11,943 bases of DNA from positions 1 through 11,943 of the forward strand of contig CAKPDJ010000040.1 in NCBI GenBank assembly GCA_934148875.1, read 5' to 3'. The stretch is from an uncultured Bacilli bacterium (GTDB taxonomy: Bacteria; Bacillota_I; Bacilli_A; RF39; UBA660). Below are positions 1-6,131 of this stretch, in pieces. The position numbers and the translations under genes were made by a program. A model generated the notes under the pieces. That model searched no databases and had not been told where the DNA came from. It worked only from the letters and a program-made list of their open reading frames with translations. The first letter of the stretch is position 1, and every line of letters starts with the position of its first letter.

Positions 1-83
1 ATAAAATTTATAAATTACAAGAAGTTGTGAATACAATTTAATTATTCGTTTGTTGCACTTGACTTTTTAATTAATAATTTTTG

Positions 84-356
84 TTAAATATTCTTTAAAT
101 AATTTTCTAATTCAGATAATTTAATTTTATTATTTAAGTTTTCTATAAATATCTCATTAGAATAATTAAAAGCTAGGAAAGTTATACCATTAATTATAAT
201 TCTGTGTGGTTCTAGATATGTAAGATTAGTTTTATCTATCATTCTTAAATTACCATTAATAATTGTTGATTTAACCTTACAAAATTCACATATAAACTCT
301 AATCTCTTTCTTAATGATTCTTCCATTCTAACTTCTTGCTTGATAACATTTACCAT
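84..356 (-). CDS. hypothetical 90-aa protein with one CxxC pair
   Basis: I do not recognise this protein. The open frame begins at a TTG (363-365), but AAAGGA on the minus strand lies directly against that codon and 9 nt before the ATG at 354-356, so the ATG is the likely start. The product is 90 aa, lysine/glutamate-rich at the N-terminus, with a single Cys-x-x-Cys (about residues 23 and 26) followed by an alternating hydrophobic middle that may be beta strand and a helical, asparagine/leucine-rich C-terminus. It has no signal peptide or membrane segment, so it should be cytosolic. It lies just downstream of the tmRNA terminator. I see no promoter in the roughly 40 nt between them, so it may depend on terminator read-through or an unrecognised promoter. 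Its length, SD and lack of overlap support a real gene; function is unknown. Confidence 0.6.
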   Translation of the reverse strand: MVNVIKQEVRMEESLRKRLEFICEFCKVKSTIINGNLRMIDKTNLTYLEPHRIIINGITFLAFNYSNEIFIENLNNKIKLSELENYLKNI

Positions 357-397
357 TTTAATCAATCCTTTCTTTGAAAGACTTTTTTCTAAACAAG

Positions 398-427
398 AAA
401 AAAATCAATCCTAATTTAGAATTGATT
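398..427 (-). terminator. intrinsic terminator of ssrA
   Basis: On the minus strand the arms at 416-427 and 403-414 form an AT-rich stem of up to 12 pairs with one G-U pair. A run of seven U residues follows (398-404, partly within the stem base). It lies about 50 nt past the CCA end of the tmRNA and before the next gene, so it most likely ends the ssrA transcript. Confidence 0.75.
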
Positions 428-438
428 GTCTATTTATT

Positions 439-462
439 CTCGGAACTTATAAAAAGTTCGAG
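439..462 (-). other. hairpin in the 3' trailer of pre-tmRNA
   Basis: CTCGAACTT and AAGTTCCGAG on the minus strand can pair into about nine base pairs with one bulged C and a short AU loop. There is no U-tract after it, so it is not a terminator. It sits between the mature tmRNA 3' end at 475 and the terminator, where it would be in the trailer removed during 3' maturation. A role as a processing signal is inference. Confidence 0.35.
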
Positions 463-474
463 CGGATTTCCCTA

Positions 475-827
475 TGGTGGAGCTGAGGAGAATCGAACTC
501 CTGTCCAAAACTAGCGCCTCAAGAACATCTACAAGTTTAGTTAACTAAACAATCTCACTATATTAAAAACTAGTTAACACATGTTAATATAGCCAGTCTA
601 TAAAATTCATCACTACTATAGACATCATAGTAATATAACCTGCTAAAATCGAGCCTCTAAAAAGATTCACAGGTAAAACCTTTAAAGAAGCGCAAACGCT
701 ATATTGCTAATTAAGCAGCGTAAGCCATTGAATAATTGTTTCCAGTTATATTTAACTGATGCATTTAAAGATTGCCATCTACTTGCAATTCTTGCCCTAC
801 TAATCCTGTCGAAACCAAAGCAGCCCC
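475..827 (-). ncRNA. ssrA: transfer-messenger RNA (tmRNA)
   Basis: This 353-nt RNA rescues stalled ribosomes: its tRNA-like end, charged with alanine, enters the A site, and its internal reading frame then tags the stalled protein for proteolysis. The mature 5' end GGGGCTG (from 827) pairs over seven positions with CAGCTCC before the encoded ACCA at 475-478. The characteristic 5' TTTCGACAGG follows the acceptor strand. The T arm is visible near 481-500 as AGGAG-TTCGATT-CTCCT. A short tag frame lies at 711-743 and self-complementary pseudoknot material fills the space between tag and T arm. It has its own promoter at 840-868 and a terminator at 398-427. It lies directly downstream of smpB, whose product is its binding partner. 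It is a one-piece tmRNA, not permuted. Confidence 0.96.
711..743 (-). other. ssrA: tmRNA tag reading frame (GNNYSMAYAA plus stop)
   Basis: Reading the minus strand from GGA at 743 gives Gly-Asn-Asn-Tyr-Ser-Met-Ala-Tyr-Ala-Ala followed by TAA at 711-713 and an adjacent TTAG. Ten encoded residues, preceded by the alanine carried on tmRNA, equals the E. coli tag length. The resume codon is inferred from position and from GGAAACAA resembling E. coli GCAAACGA; no upstream start codon is needed. The end is Tyr-Ala-Ala, where most known tags end Leu-Ala-Ala or Val-Ala-Ala. The frame is certain from the stop backwards; the exact first codon is less so. Confidence 0.8.
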
Positions 828-839
828 ATTTGTGTGCTA

Positions 840-868
840 ATTATAACACACATTTAATCAAGTTTCAA
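840..868 (-). promoter_or_regulatory. sigma-A-type promoter of ssrA
   Basis: On the minus strand TTGAAA (863-868) is separated by 17 nt from a perfect TATAAT (840-845), preceded by TG one base upstream (extended -10). The mature tmRNA begins 12 nt after the -10, so a short 5' leader must be removed, as is normal by RNase P. The promoter sits in the 46 nt between the smpB stop and ssrA, making ssrA independently transcribed. Confidence 0.85.
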
Positions 869-873
869 CCTCT

Positions 874-1323
874 CTAATAAATATTCTTTTGAGCTTTTTC
901 AACTTGTCTTTTAATATCTCTTTCTTTAATGGATTCCCTTTTATCATAATCCTTTTTACCTTTGCATAAGCCTAAAAGCGCCTTGGCTTTATTCTTAACA
1001 AAATATACTTTCAAAGGAACCAAGGTATATCCTTCCAATTTTATTTTGTCACCCAACTTGCGTATCTCCGCTTTATGCATAAGTAACTTCCTAGTTCTGG
1101 TTTCATCATGATTAAAAATATTTCCCTCTTTATAATGACTAATAAACATATTAAGTAAAAAAACTTCACCATTTTTTACTATACCATAACTATCTTTAAT
1201 ATTAGCCTTCCCATCACGAATAGATTTAATCTCAGTACCAGTTAAAACTATTCCACACTCATATTCTTCTTCTATAAAATAATCATGTCTAGCTACTCTA
1301 TTTACTATTTCCACTGTAATCAC
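874..1323 (-). CDS. smpB: SsrA-binding protein SmpB
   Basis: SmpB binds the tRNA-like domain of tmRNA, delivers it to stalled ribosomes and mimics the missing anticodon stem. The 149-aa product has the normal family length and its hallmark stretches: ARHDYFIEE near residue 11, GIVLTGTEIKSIRDGKANIKD, EVFLLNMFIS, the NHDETRTRKLL segment, TLVPLKVYF, and the KGKKDYDKRESIKERD tail that folds in the decoding centre. The start is GTG at 1321-1323, with AGGAAAG five nt upstream; an in-frame GTG three codons later is possible. The start lies inside the end of the CapA-family gene (26-nt overlap), which suggests translational coupling. ssrA follows 46 nt downstream from its own promoter. Confidence 0.96.
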   Translation of the reverse strand: MITVEIVNRVARHDYFIEEEYECGIVLTGTEIKSIRDGKANIKDSYGIVKNGEVFLLNMFISHYKEGNIFNHDETRTRKLLMHKAEIRKLGDKIKLEGYTLVPLKVYFVKNKAKALLGLCKGKKDYDKRESIKERDIKRQVEKAQKNIY

Positions 1324-2524
1324 TCTTTCCTATTCTGCTATCTCCGTGAATAACTATATTCATATATTTATTATAATACGTTTTATAATTAGGTAAAATA
1401 CTATCATTAAGTTTACTATAAGGATATACCTTAAAACCAGTACGACCATTTTTAGTATAATTGCTATAAGTATAAGTCAACTCAGCGCCAATATTTTCAA
1501 GTTTAATTTTAGAATCATCATTTTCTTTTAATACATCAACAGATACCATTAGTCCTGTTAACTTTTCTATTCCTCTTTGTGCTGATATAAAATTACCAAG
1601 AGAATATATAACTAAAGTATTATTGATAAAATCAATAGGTTGAACTACATGAGGATGGTGTCCAATAATAATATCTACTCCTAAACTAGATAAATATGTA
1701 GCTATTCTTTTTTGTTCCCTACTTGGAGTAAAAGAATATTCATCCCCAAAATGCATAGCTACCATCAATAAATCAACCTTATCTCTTACACTCTCAATAT
1801 CTTTTTTAACAAGTTCATCATCATATCTATTAAGTAAATATGATTTACCATTAGGTACATTTAAACCATTAGTCCAACAAGTATAAGATAATAATGCATA
1901 TTTAATACCATTTTTTTCTTCAATTTTAATGTTATTTCTATCTTCTTCTGATTCATAAGAACCAGCAGTATAAACCTTTTTATCTTTCCAATAATTCAAA
2001 GAATTACGAATAGCTACTTCCCCTCGATCTAGGGTATGATTATTGGCTAAAGAAACTAAATTAAATCCAGCATCTAAAAAAGCATCCCCAACTTCATATG
2101 GTGAATTAAATCTAGGATAACTAGAAAGTCCAAGTTCAGTTCCACCCAGTATAGACTCTTGATTATAAAAAGCCAAATCATATGAAGAAATAATTGGTTT
2201 CATCTCTTCTAGCATTTTATAAAAATTATAACTGTCACCTTCTTTAGCATCACCATAAACAGCTCCATGAATTAATCCATCTCCAACCATTACTAAAGAT
2301 AACTTTTTATCTTGCTGTAACGTAGACCGAGATTTAGATATATCAACTTTATCATTATTATCAATGCCAAAATACTTATTACAAACAAAAACTATAATAG
2401 TACACAAAATTAATAAAACAATTAAAGATATAACACTTTTAAATAATTGATTTTTATTAGTTTTTGTAGTTCTCTTCAAAGAAGCCTTTTTTACACTAGT
2501 TTTCCCCTTTTTCTTCTTTTTCAT
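1298..2524 (-). CDS. CapA-family (PGA_cap) membrane-anchored protein
   Basis: This belongs to the CapA/PgsA-like family (Pfam PGA_cap), calcineurin-like metallophosphoesterase-fold proteins first linked to poly-gamma-glutamate capsule. The 408-aa product has a very basic N-terminus, one membrane helix at about residues 28-48, then an outside-facing domain: VGDGLIH near 80, NQE near 121, NNHTLDRG near 161, AMHFGDEY near 257, GHHPHVVQ near 288, and YSLGNF near 307. The His, Asn and Asp residues in these blocks match the family's metal-site motifs. The longest frame starts at a TTG without SD; AGAGG lies 5 nt before the ATG at 2522-2524, so that is the chosen start. It overlaps rnr by 29 nt and smpB by 26 nt. 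No capB, capC or other capsule gene is visible, so a capsule role is not supported; substrate is unknown. Confidence 0.9.
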   Translation of the reverse strand: MKKKKKGKTSVKKASLKRTTKTNKNQLFKSVISLIVLLILCTIIVFVCNKYFGIDNNDKVDISKSRSTLQQDKKLSLVMVGDGLIHGAVYGDAKEGDSYNFYKMLEEMKPIISSYDLAFYNQESILGGTELGLSSYPRFNSPYEVGDAFLDAGFNLVSLANNHTLDRGEVAIRNSLNYWKDKKVYTAGSYESEEDRNNIKIEEKNGIKYALLSYTCWTNGLNVPNGKSYLLNRYDDELVKKDIESVRDKVDLLMVAMHFGDEYSFTPSREQKRIATYLSSLGVDIIIGHHPHVVQPIDFINNTLVIYSLGNFISAQRGIEKLTGLMVSVDVLKENDDSKIKLENIGAELTYTYSNYTKNGRTGFKVYPYSKLNDSILPNYKTYYNKYMNIVIHGDSRIGKSDYSGNSK

Positions 2525-4622
2525 TACTACCTCTAATAATTTCAAAATCAATAGTTTGTTCCTCTTTAGAAGCTCTAACCACTTTAACTAAAACCTCATC
2601 ACCTAAAGAATATTTAGTCTTAGTTTTTTCACCTACTACACACATTGCTTTCTCATCATAATGATAAAATTCACGCATATCTGCTAAACGACATAATCCT
2701 TCAACTAGATTATCTAACTGAATAAATATACCAAAATTAGTAATACCAGATATCATACCCTTAAATTCTTCACCAATATGATCCTCCATATATTCAGCCA
2801 TTTTCATATCATCAACTTCACGTTCACAATTAATACTAGCGCGTTCACGACTAGAAGCAATTTCAGCAACAACTGGTAACTTACTTTCCCAATGACTAAT
2901 TGTTTCAGGACTTAAATCATTATTAAATAAATATGTACGTAAAAGTCTATGAACAGTAGTATCAGGGTATCTTCTAATAGGAGAAGTAAAATGTGTATAA
3001 CATTTACTAGCAAGACCATAATGTCCTAAATTTTGAGGTTTATATACAGCTTTTTGCATACTTCTAAGAAGTAGACTTGATAATATCTTAAACTCTTTTT
3101 TATCTTTTAAAAATTCAAGTAATCCCTGTACAGCTTTAGGATTATTATCCTTCATATTACCTTTATAAACATAACCTAAAGTTCCTATATATGATAAAAA
3201 GTCATGAATTTTCTCTTCCTTTGGCACTTCATGAACACGATAGATAAATGGAAGCTCCATATAGAAAATATGAGTAGCTACACACTCATTAGCCATAATC
3301 ATAAAATCTTCAATTAGATTTTCTCCAACGCCACGTTCTCTTAATACAATATCAGTAGGATGACACTTTTCATCAACTAAAATCTTAGCTTCGTCCACAT
3401 CAAAATCTAAGTATCCACGTTTAATTTTACTTTTTCTTAATATCTTAGCAAGTTCTGCCATCAATCTTAAATCATTTGCAAACTCTTCATATCCATCTGG
3501 TACAACATTCTTTTCTAAAATACTATTAACATTCTTATAAGTCATTTTCTTACGAGAACGAATATAACTTGGAAAAATATTATAATCAACAATTTTACCA
3601 TCTAAATTAATTTCCATAACGCAGGAAATAGTAAGTCTTTCTACTCCCTCATTTAATGAACATATACCATTAGATAATTGATGAGGAATCATTGGAATAA
3701 CTCTATCAACTAAATAAACACTTGTACCTCTATCCATAGCATTAACATCAAGCGGAGTGCCTTCTTTTACATAGTAACTAACATCAGCTATATGTACACC
3801 TAGCTCATAATTCCCATTTTCAAGTTTTTTGATAGAAACAGCATCATCTATATCTTTAGTATCATCACCATCTATAGTAAAGATAGTAACATCAGTTAAA
3901 TCAGTTCTACCAACCTTATCTTCTTCACTTACTTCTTCTGGAATAGTCTTTAACTGTTCAATAACTTCTTCCGGAAAAGTATCACTAATATTATACTTAT
4001 AAACAATAGATAAAATATCTACACCAGGATCATTTTTATGTCCTAAAATTTTAGTAACCTCACCACGATAAGTATGATCATCCATCTGTTCTAATAAACG
4101 TACTTGAACTTTATGACCATCAACTGCTCCATGAATATCATCTTTTTCTATAATAATATTCATTTTTAGGTTTTCTTCATCTAGTATTAAATGACCAACA
4201 CCATTTTCTAAATAGAATTCACCAATAACATATTCAAGTTTACGATCTAATATTTTTAAAATTCGACCCTCAAGTTTATTTTTTTCTTTTCTCCCTGTTA
4301 TTTCCGCTACTACTAAATCATTATGTAAAGCTCCATTCATATTTTTTGCATCAATATAAATATCTTCTTCATCAGGAAGTTCAACAAAACCAAACCCTTT
4401 ACGATTAACACGCAAAATTCCTTTCTTTAAAGGACTTCTATCAAAAGTCATATAATTACCTTTATTCGTACAATAAATTGTATATTCATTACACATTTTA
4501 TTAATAGTATCCTCTAATTCACGAAATTCATCTCCTGTTTGTAATCCTAATAAGTGGTCAATTTCTTGAATACTTAATGCTTTGTTTTTACGATTTAACA
4601 ACTCCAATATCTTATCTTCCAT
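2496..4622 (-). CDS. rnr: ribonuclease R (3'-5' exoribonuclease, RNB family)
   Basis: RNase R degrades structured RNA 3' to 5' and, with tmRNA-SmpB, helps destroy mRNAs on stalled ribosomes. The 708-aa product has an N-terminal winged-helix-like region (about 1-60), cold-shock domains (about 65-220), the RNB catalytic domain with TIDGDDTKDIDDAVS near 249 holding the metal-binding aspartates, HIADVSYYV and DRVIPMIPHQLSNGICSLN downstream, and an S1 domain at about 617-697. The frame can extend three codons to a GTG, but that GTG is inside the SD AGGTGAT. The ATG at 4620-4622, 6 nt after AGGTG, is the likely start. Its own promoter is at 4650-4678. The protein ends about a dozen residues after the S1 domain and lacks the long lysine-rich tail of the E. 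coli enzyme. Confidence 0.96.
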   Translation of the reverse strand: MEDKILELLNRKNKALSIQEIDHLLGLQTGDEFRELEDTINKMCNEYTIYCTNKGNYMTFDRSPLKKGILRVNRKGFGFVELPDEEDIYIDAKNMNGALHNDLVVAEITGRKEKNKLEGRILKILDRKLEYVIGEFYLENGVGHLILDEENLKMNIIIEKDDIHGAVDGHKVQVRLLEQMDDHTYRGEVTKILGHKNDPGVDILSIVYKYNISDTFPEEVIEQLKTIPEEVSEEDKVGRTDLTDVTIFTIDGDDTKDIDDAVSIKKLENGNYELGVHIADVSYYVKEGTPLDVNAMDRGTSVYLVDRVIPMIPHQLSNGICSLNEGVERLTISCVMEINLDGKIVDYNIFPSYIRSRKKMTYKNVNSILEKNVVPDGYEEFANDLRLMAELAKILRKSKIKRGYLDFDVDEAKILVDEKCHPTDIVLRERGVGENLIEDFMIMANECVATHIFYMELPFIYRVHEVPKEEKIHDFLSYIGTLGYVYKGNMKDNNPKAVQGLLEFLKDKKEFKILSSLLLRSMQKAVYKPQNLGHYGLASKCYTHFTSPIRRYPDTTVHRLLRTYLFNNDLSPETISHWESKLPVVAEIASSRERASINCEREVDDMKMAEYMEDHIGEEFKGMISGITNFGIFIQLDNLVEGLCRLADMREFYHYDEKAMCVVGEKTKTKYSLGDEVLVKVVRASKEEQTIDFEIIRGSNEKEEKGEN

Positions 4623-4649
4623 AGATATCACCTGATTCTTTCTAATTTC

Positions 4650-4678
4650 ATTATAAGCTAAAAAAAAGCAATAAACAA
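4650..4678 (-). promoter_or_regulatory. sigma-A-type promoter of rnr
   Basis: On the minus strand TTGTTT (4673-4678) is followed by a 17-nt T-rich spacer and a perfect TATAAT (4650-4655). It lies just past the U-tract of the secG terminator and about 20 nt before the rnr SD. It should drive rnr, the CapA-family gene and smpB as one transcript. Confidence 0.75.
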
Positions 4679-4679
4679 T

Positions 4680-4708
4680 AAAAAAAGAAAGACACTTGTC
4701 TTTCCTTT
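4680..4708 (-). terminator. intrinsic terminator of secG
   Basis: GAAAGAC (4698-4704) pairs with GTCTTTC (4687-4693) around an AAGT loop, and the stem can be extended by a G-U pair and three A-U pairs. Seven U residues follow on the minus strand (4680-4686). It begins about 18 nt after the secG stop, so secG and rnr are separated transcriptionally. Confidence 0.85.
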
Positions 4709-4725
4709 ACATATAAACACTTATT

Positions 4726-4941
4726 TTAAATAAACTCCATAATGAAACTAATAATAAAGAAAGTCATGCCTAATACGAAAGTAATTCTTGTAATGATTAA
4801 TTCACTACCTCTTTCCTTACGATTAGAAAACAAATCTGAGTTTCCACCACTAATGATTTGAGCTCCACTTTCTGCTTTATTACTCTGTAATAAAACAATA
4901 ATAATTAATAAAATGGATATTACTAATAATACTGTTTGCAT
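4726..4941 (-). CDS. secG: preprotein translocase subunit SecG
   Basis: SecG is the small accessory subunit of the SecYEG protein-export channel in the cytoplasmic membrane. The 71-aa product matches the family in size and layout: membrane helix 1 at about residues 2-19 ending in VLLQS, a cytoplasmic loop with the typical AESGAQIISGG and a DLFSNRKERGSE segment, then helix 2 at about 52-71. The ATG at 4939-4941 has a strong SD, GGAGGG, at 4947-4952. It is flanked by its own promoter (4965-4993) and terminator (4680-4708), so it is probably a single-gene transcript. In B. subtilis secG also lies upstream of rnr-smpB-ssrA, so this is conserved order. Confidence 0.93.
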   Translation of the reverse strand: MQTVLLVISILLIIIVLLQSNKAESGAQIISGGNSDLFSNRKERGSELIITRITFVLGMTFFIISFIMEFI

Positions 4942-4964
4942 ATTATCCCTCCATAACTGTTATT

Positions 4965-4993
4965 ATTCTAACACATAAAAGAAAAGAAATCAA
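4965..4993 (-). promoter_or_regulatory. sigma-A-type promoter of secG
   Basis: On the minus strand TTGATT (4988-4993), a 17-nt spacer and TAGAAT (4965-4970) with a TG one base upstream form a good extended -10 promoter. It occupies the 54-nt gap between the upstream 195-aa gene and secG, about 13 nt before the secG SD. Confidence 0.75.
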
Positions 4994-4995
4994 CT

Positions 4996-5583
4996 TTATA
5001 TACGCCAATCATATCCTTTTTTATCATTATATAACGTCATATACTTCTGATCATACCTTTTAGATTGACCAAGTAAAAAGAAGTCATTACCTAAAATAGT
5101 ACTTAGTTTTTCAAAAGGTCGACCTTGATAGCCAGAAATAAGCAAAAAATCATCTTTGTGTTTCACAATACATTCATAAAAGTTTCTACTATCATAATCA
5201 AGTAAAGACTTACAAATATTAACTTTATTTGAAATTTCAGCTTCTGTATATACATTATGATTAACTTCATTAATAACACAAGAACCATTAACAGCAGGGA
5301 CCATATTAATAGTCGAAAAATTACCAATATATGAATTTATCTCTCTTTCCATACAATATCTAGTAATCTTTTTACCAAAGCAAGAAAACATTTCTATAAT
5401 CCTATTAGGAAAATAAAGTCCAAATACCAACCCAATATTACTCTGTCTATTATCAAAACTATTTTCTACTATAATTCCTTCAAACCAATTATTTTTAACC
5501 GCAATAAAACACCTATAAAAACCATAATTCTTTTTATCTTTTCCATCATATTCACTACATATAGAAAACTCTTTAACAGGCAT
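4996..5583 (-). CDS. hypothetical 195-aa protein, cysteine-containing
   Basis: I do not recognise this protein. It is soluble-looking: no signal peptide and no membrane helix, with seven cysteines spread singly over the chain (none in a CxxC pair) and many aromatic residues. The N-terminal half alternates hydrophobic and polar residues in a mainly beta pattern (FYRCFIAVKNNWFEGIIVE); the middle and C-terminal parts look mixed. The frame can start at an ATG at 5599-5601, but AGAGGTGAT follows that codon. The ATG at 5581-5583 lies 5 nt after AGGTG and is preferred; a third ATG directly before it is also possible. It follows tspO, with the chosen start 25 nt past the tspO stop, and probably shares its transcript. 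No terminator separates it from the secG promoter. Function is unknown. Confidence 0.75.
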   Translation of the reverse strand: MPVKEFSICSEYDGKDKKNYGFYRCFIAVKNNWFEGIIVENSFDNRQSNIGLVFGLYFPNRIIEMFSCFGKKITRYCMEREINSYIGNFSTINMVPAVNGSCVINEVNHNVYTEAEISNKVNICKSLLDYDSRNFYECIVKHKDDFLLISGYQGRPFEKLSTILGNDFFLLGQSKRYDQKYMTLYNDKKGYDWRI

Positions 5584-5608
5584 CATATCACCTCTTGGCA
5601 TTAGAATA

Positions 5609-6082
5609 TCACATATTTAAAAAATACACAAACAAATTTAAAATACTAGCAAATATTAACCATAAAAAATATGGAATTTGAATATATGCACTTATTTTAT
5701 TAATACCCATAAACTTCTTAATCATAACATATACAAAACAAATTAATAATATAATCCATATAAATGATAACAAATAAAATCTAAAAATAAAGAACCATAT
5801 ACTCCAAAATAAATTAATAACAAGTTGTACACCATATATAAATAAAGCATCATACTTATTACTTGAATTACTTTTAATAATAATATAACTAGATATTCCC
5901 ATCAATATATAAAGTATGCTCCACACAACAGGAAAAACTATGCTTGGTGGTGCAAAACTAGGAAGATTTATATCATAATAATTATTAAATGGTGCTGTAA
6001 TAAAACCAATAAAACTACCTAAAAATAAAGGTATAAAGATATTTAATAGTAAACTCTTATAATCAATCTTCGTAATAATCAC
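5609..6082 (-). CDS. tspO: TspO/MBR family membrane protein
   Basis: TspO/MBR proteins are five-helix membrane proteins that bind porphyrins and, in animals, cholesterol; bacterial roles are in tetrapyrrole and stress handling. The 157-aa length is typical. Five hydrophobic helices lie at about residues 10-30, 47-69, 79-98, 101-121 and 131-153. Family signatures are present: PSFAPPSIVFPVVWSILYIL near 41, the YGVQLVINLFWSIWFF block near 83, and IPYFLWLIFASILNLFV near 136. The start is doubtful: the GTG at 6080-6082 lies inside AGGTGAT and has no SD of its own, and no ATG is available before helix 3. An ACG three codons later occupies the spacing that ATG has in rnr. The frame ends in TGA. It lies between the Tim44-like gene and the 195-aa unknown gene. 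No heme or porphyrin gene is in view. Confidence 0.88.
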   Translation of the reverse strand: MIITKIDYKSLLLNIFIPLFLGSFIGFITAPFNNYYDINLPSFAPPSIVFPVVWSILYILMGISSYIIIKSNSSNKYDALFIYGVQLVINLFWSIWFFIFRFYLLSFIWIILLICFVYVMIKKFMGINKISAYIQIPYFLWLIFASILNLFVYFLNM

Positions 6083-6089
6083 CTAGTAA

Positions 6090-6095
6090 ATTATA
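6090..6095 (-). promoter_or_regulatory. possible -10 element upstream of tspO
   Basis: A perfect TATAAT on the minus strand lies between the U-tract of the preceding terminator and the tspO frame. I find no acceptable -35 and no extended -10 TG. If used, transcription would begin within a few bases of the GTG at 6080-6082, giving an almost leaderless message. Confidence 0.3.
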
Positions 6096-6097
6096 TG

Positions 6098-6127
6098 AAA
6101 AAAAAGAACTGGTATTCATACCAATTC
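6098..6127 (-). terminator. intrinsic terminator after the Tim44-like gene
   Basis: On the minus strand nine base pairs (GAATTGGTA with TACCAGTTC, one G-U) close a TGAA loop between 6106 and 6127, followed by eight U residues (6098-6105). It begins 5 nt after the stop codon of the upstream gene and should reduce read-through into tspO. Confidence 0.85.
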
Positions 6128-6131
6128 CATA

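Noticed and set aside
59..84. TTGACT as a plus-strand -35 element
   Set aside because: No good -10 lies at 16-18 nt and no plus-strand gene follows; the region runs into the end of a minus-strand gene.
478..500. A separate tRNA gene ending in CCA at 475
   Set aside because: The T arm and acceptor belong to tmRNA: the matching 5' acceptor strand is about 350 nt away, beside the TTTCGACAGG signature, and no anticodon arm is present.
1298..2524. Capsule (poly-gamma-glutamate) synthesis locus
   Set aside because: Only a CapA-family protein is present; no capB, capC or capD-like gene is in the window.
2525..2551. Longer CapA-family start at TTG 2549-2551
   Set aside because: The strong SD for the ATG at 2522-2524 lies inside this extension, and the TTG has no SD of its own. 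The same reasoning removed N-terminal extensions from rnr, eno, murD, the FemAB-type gene, the Tim44-like gene and the 195-aa gene.
5609..5611. Possible Mycoplasma-type code with TGA as tryptophan
   Set aside because: tspO ends naturally at TGA at its normal family length, and TGG encodes tryptophan in the proteins checked; no conserved frame is interrupted by TGA.
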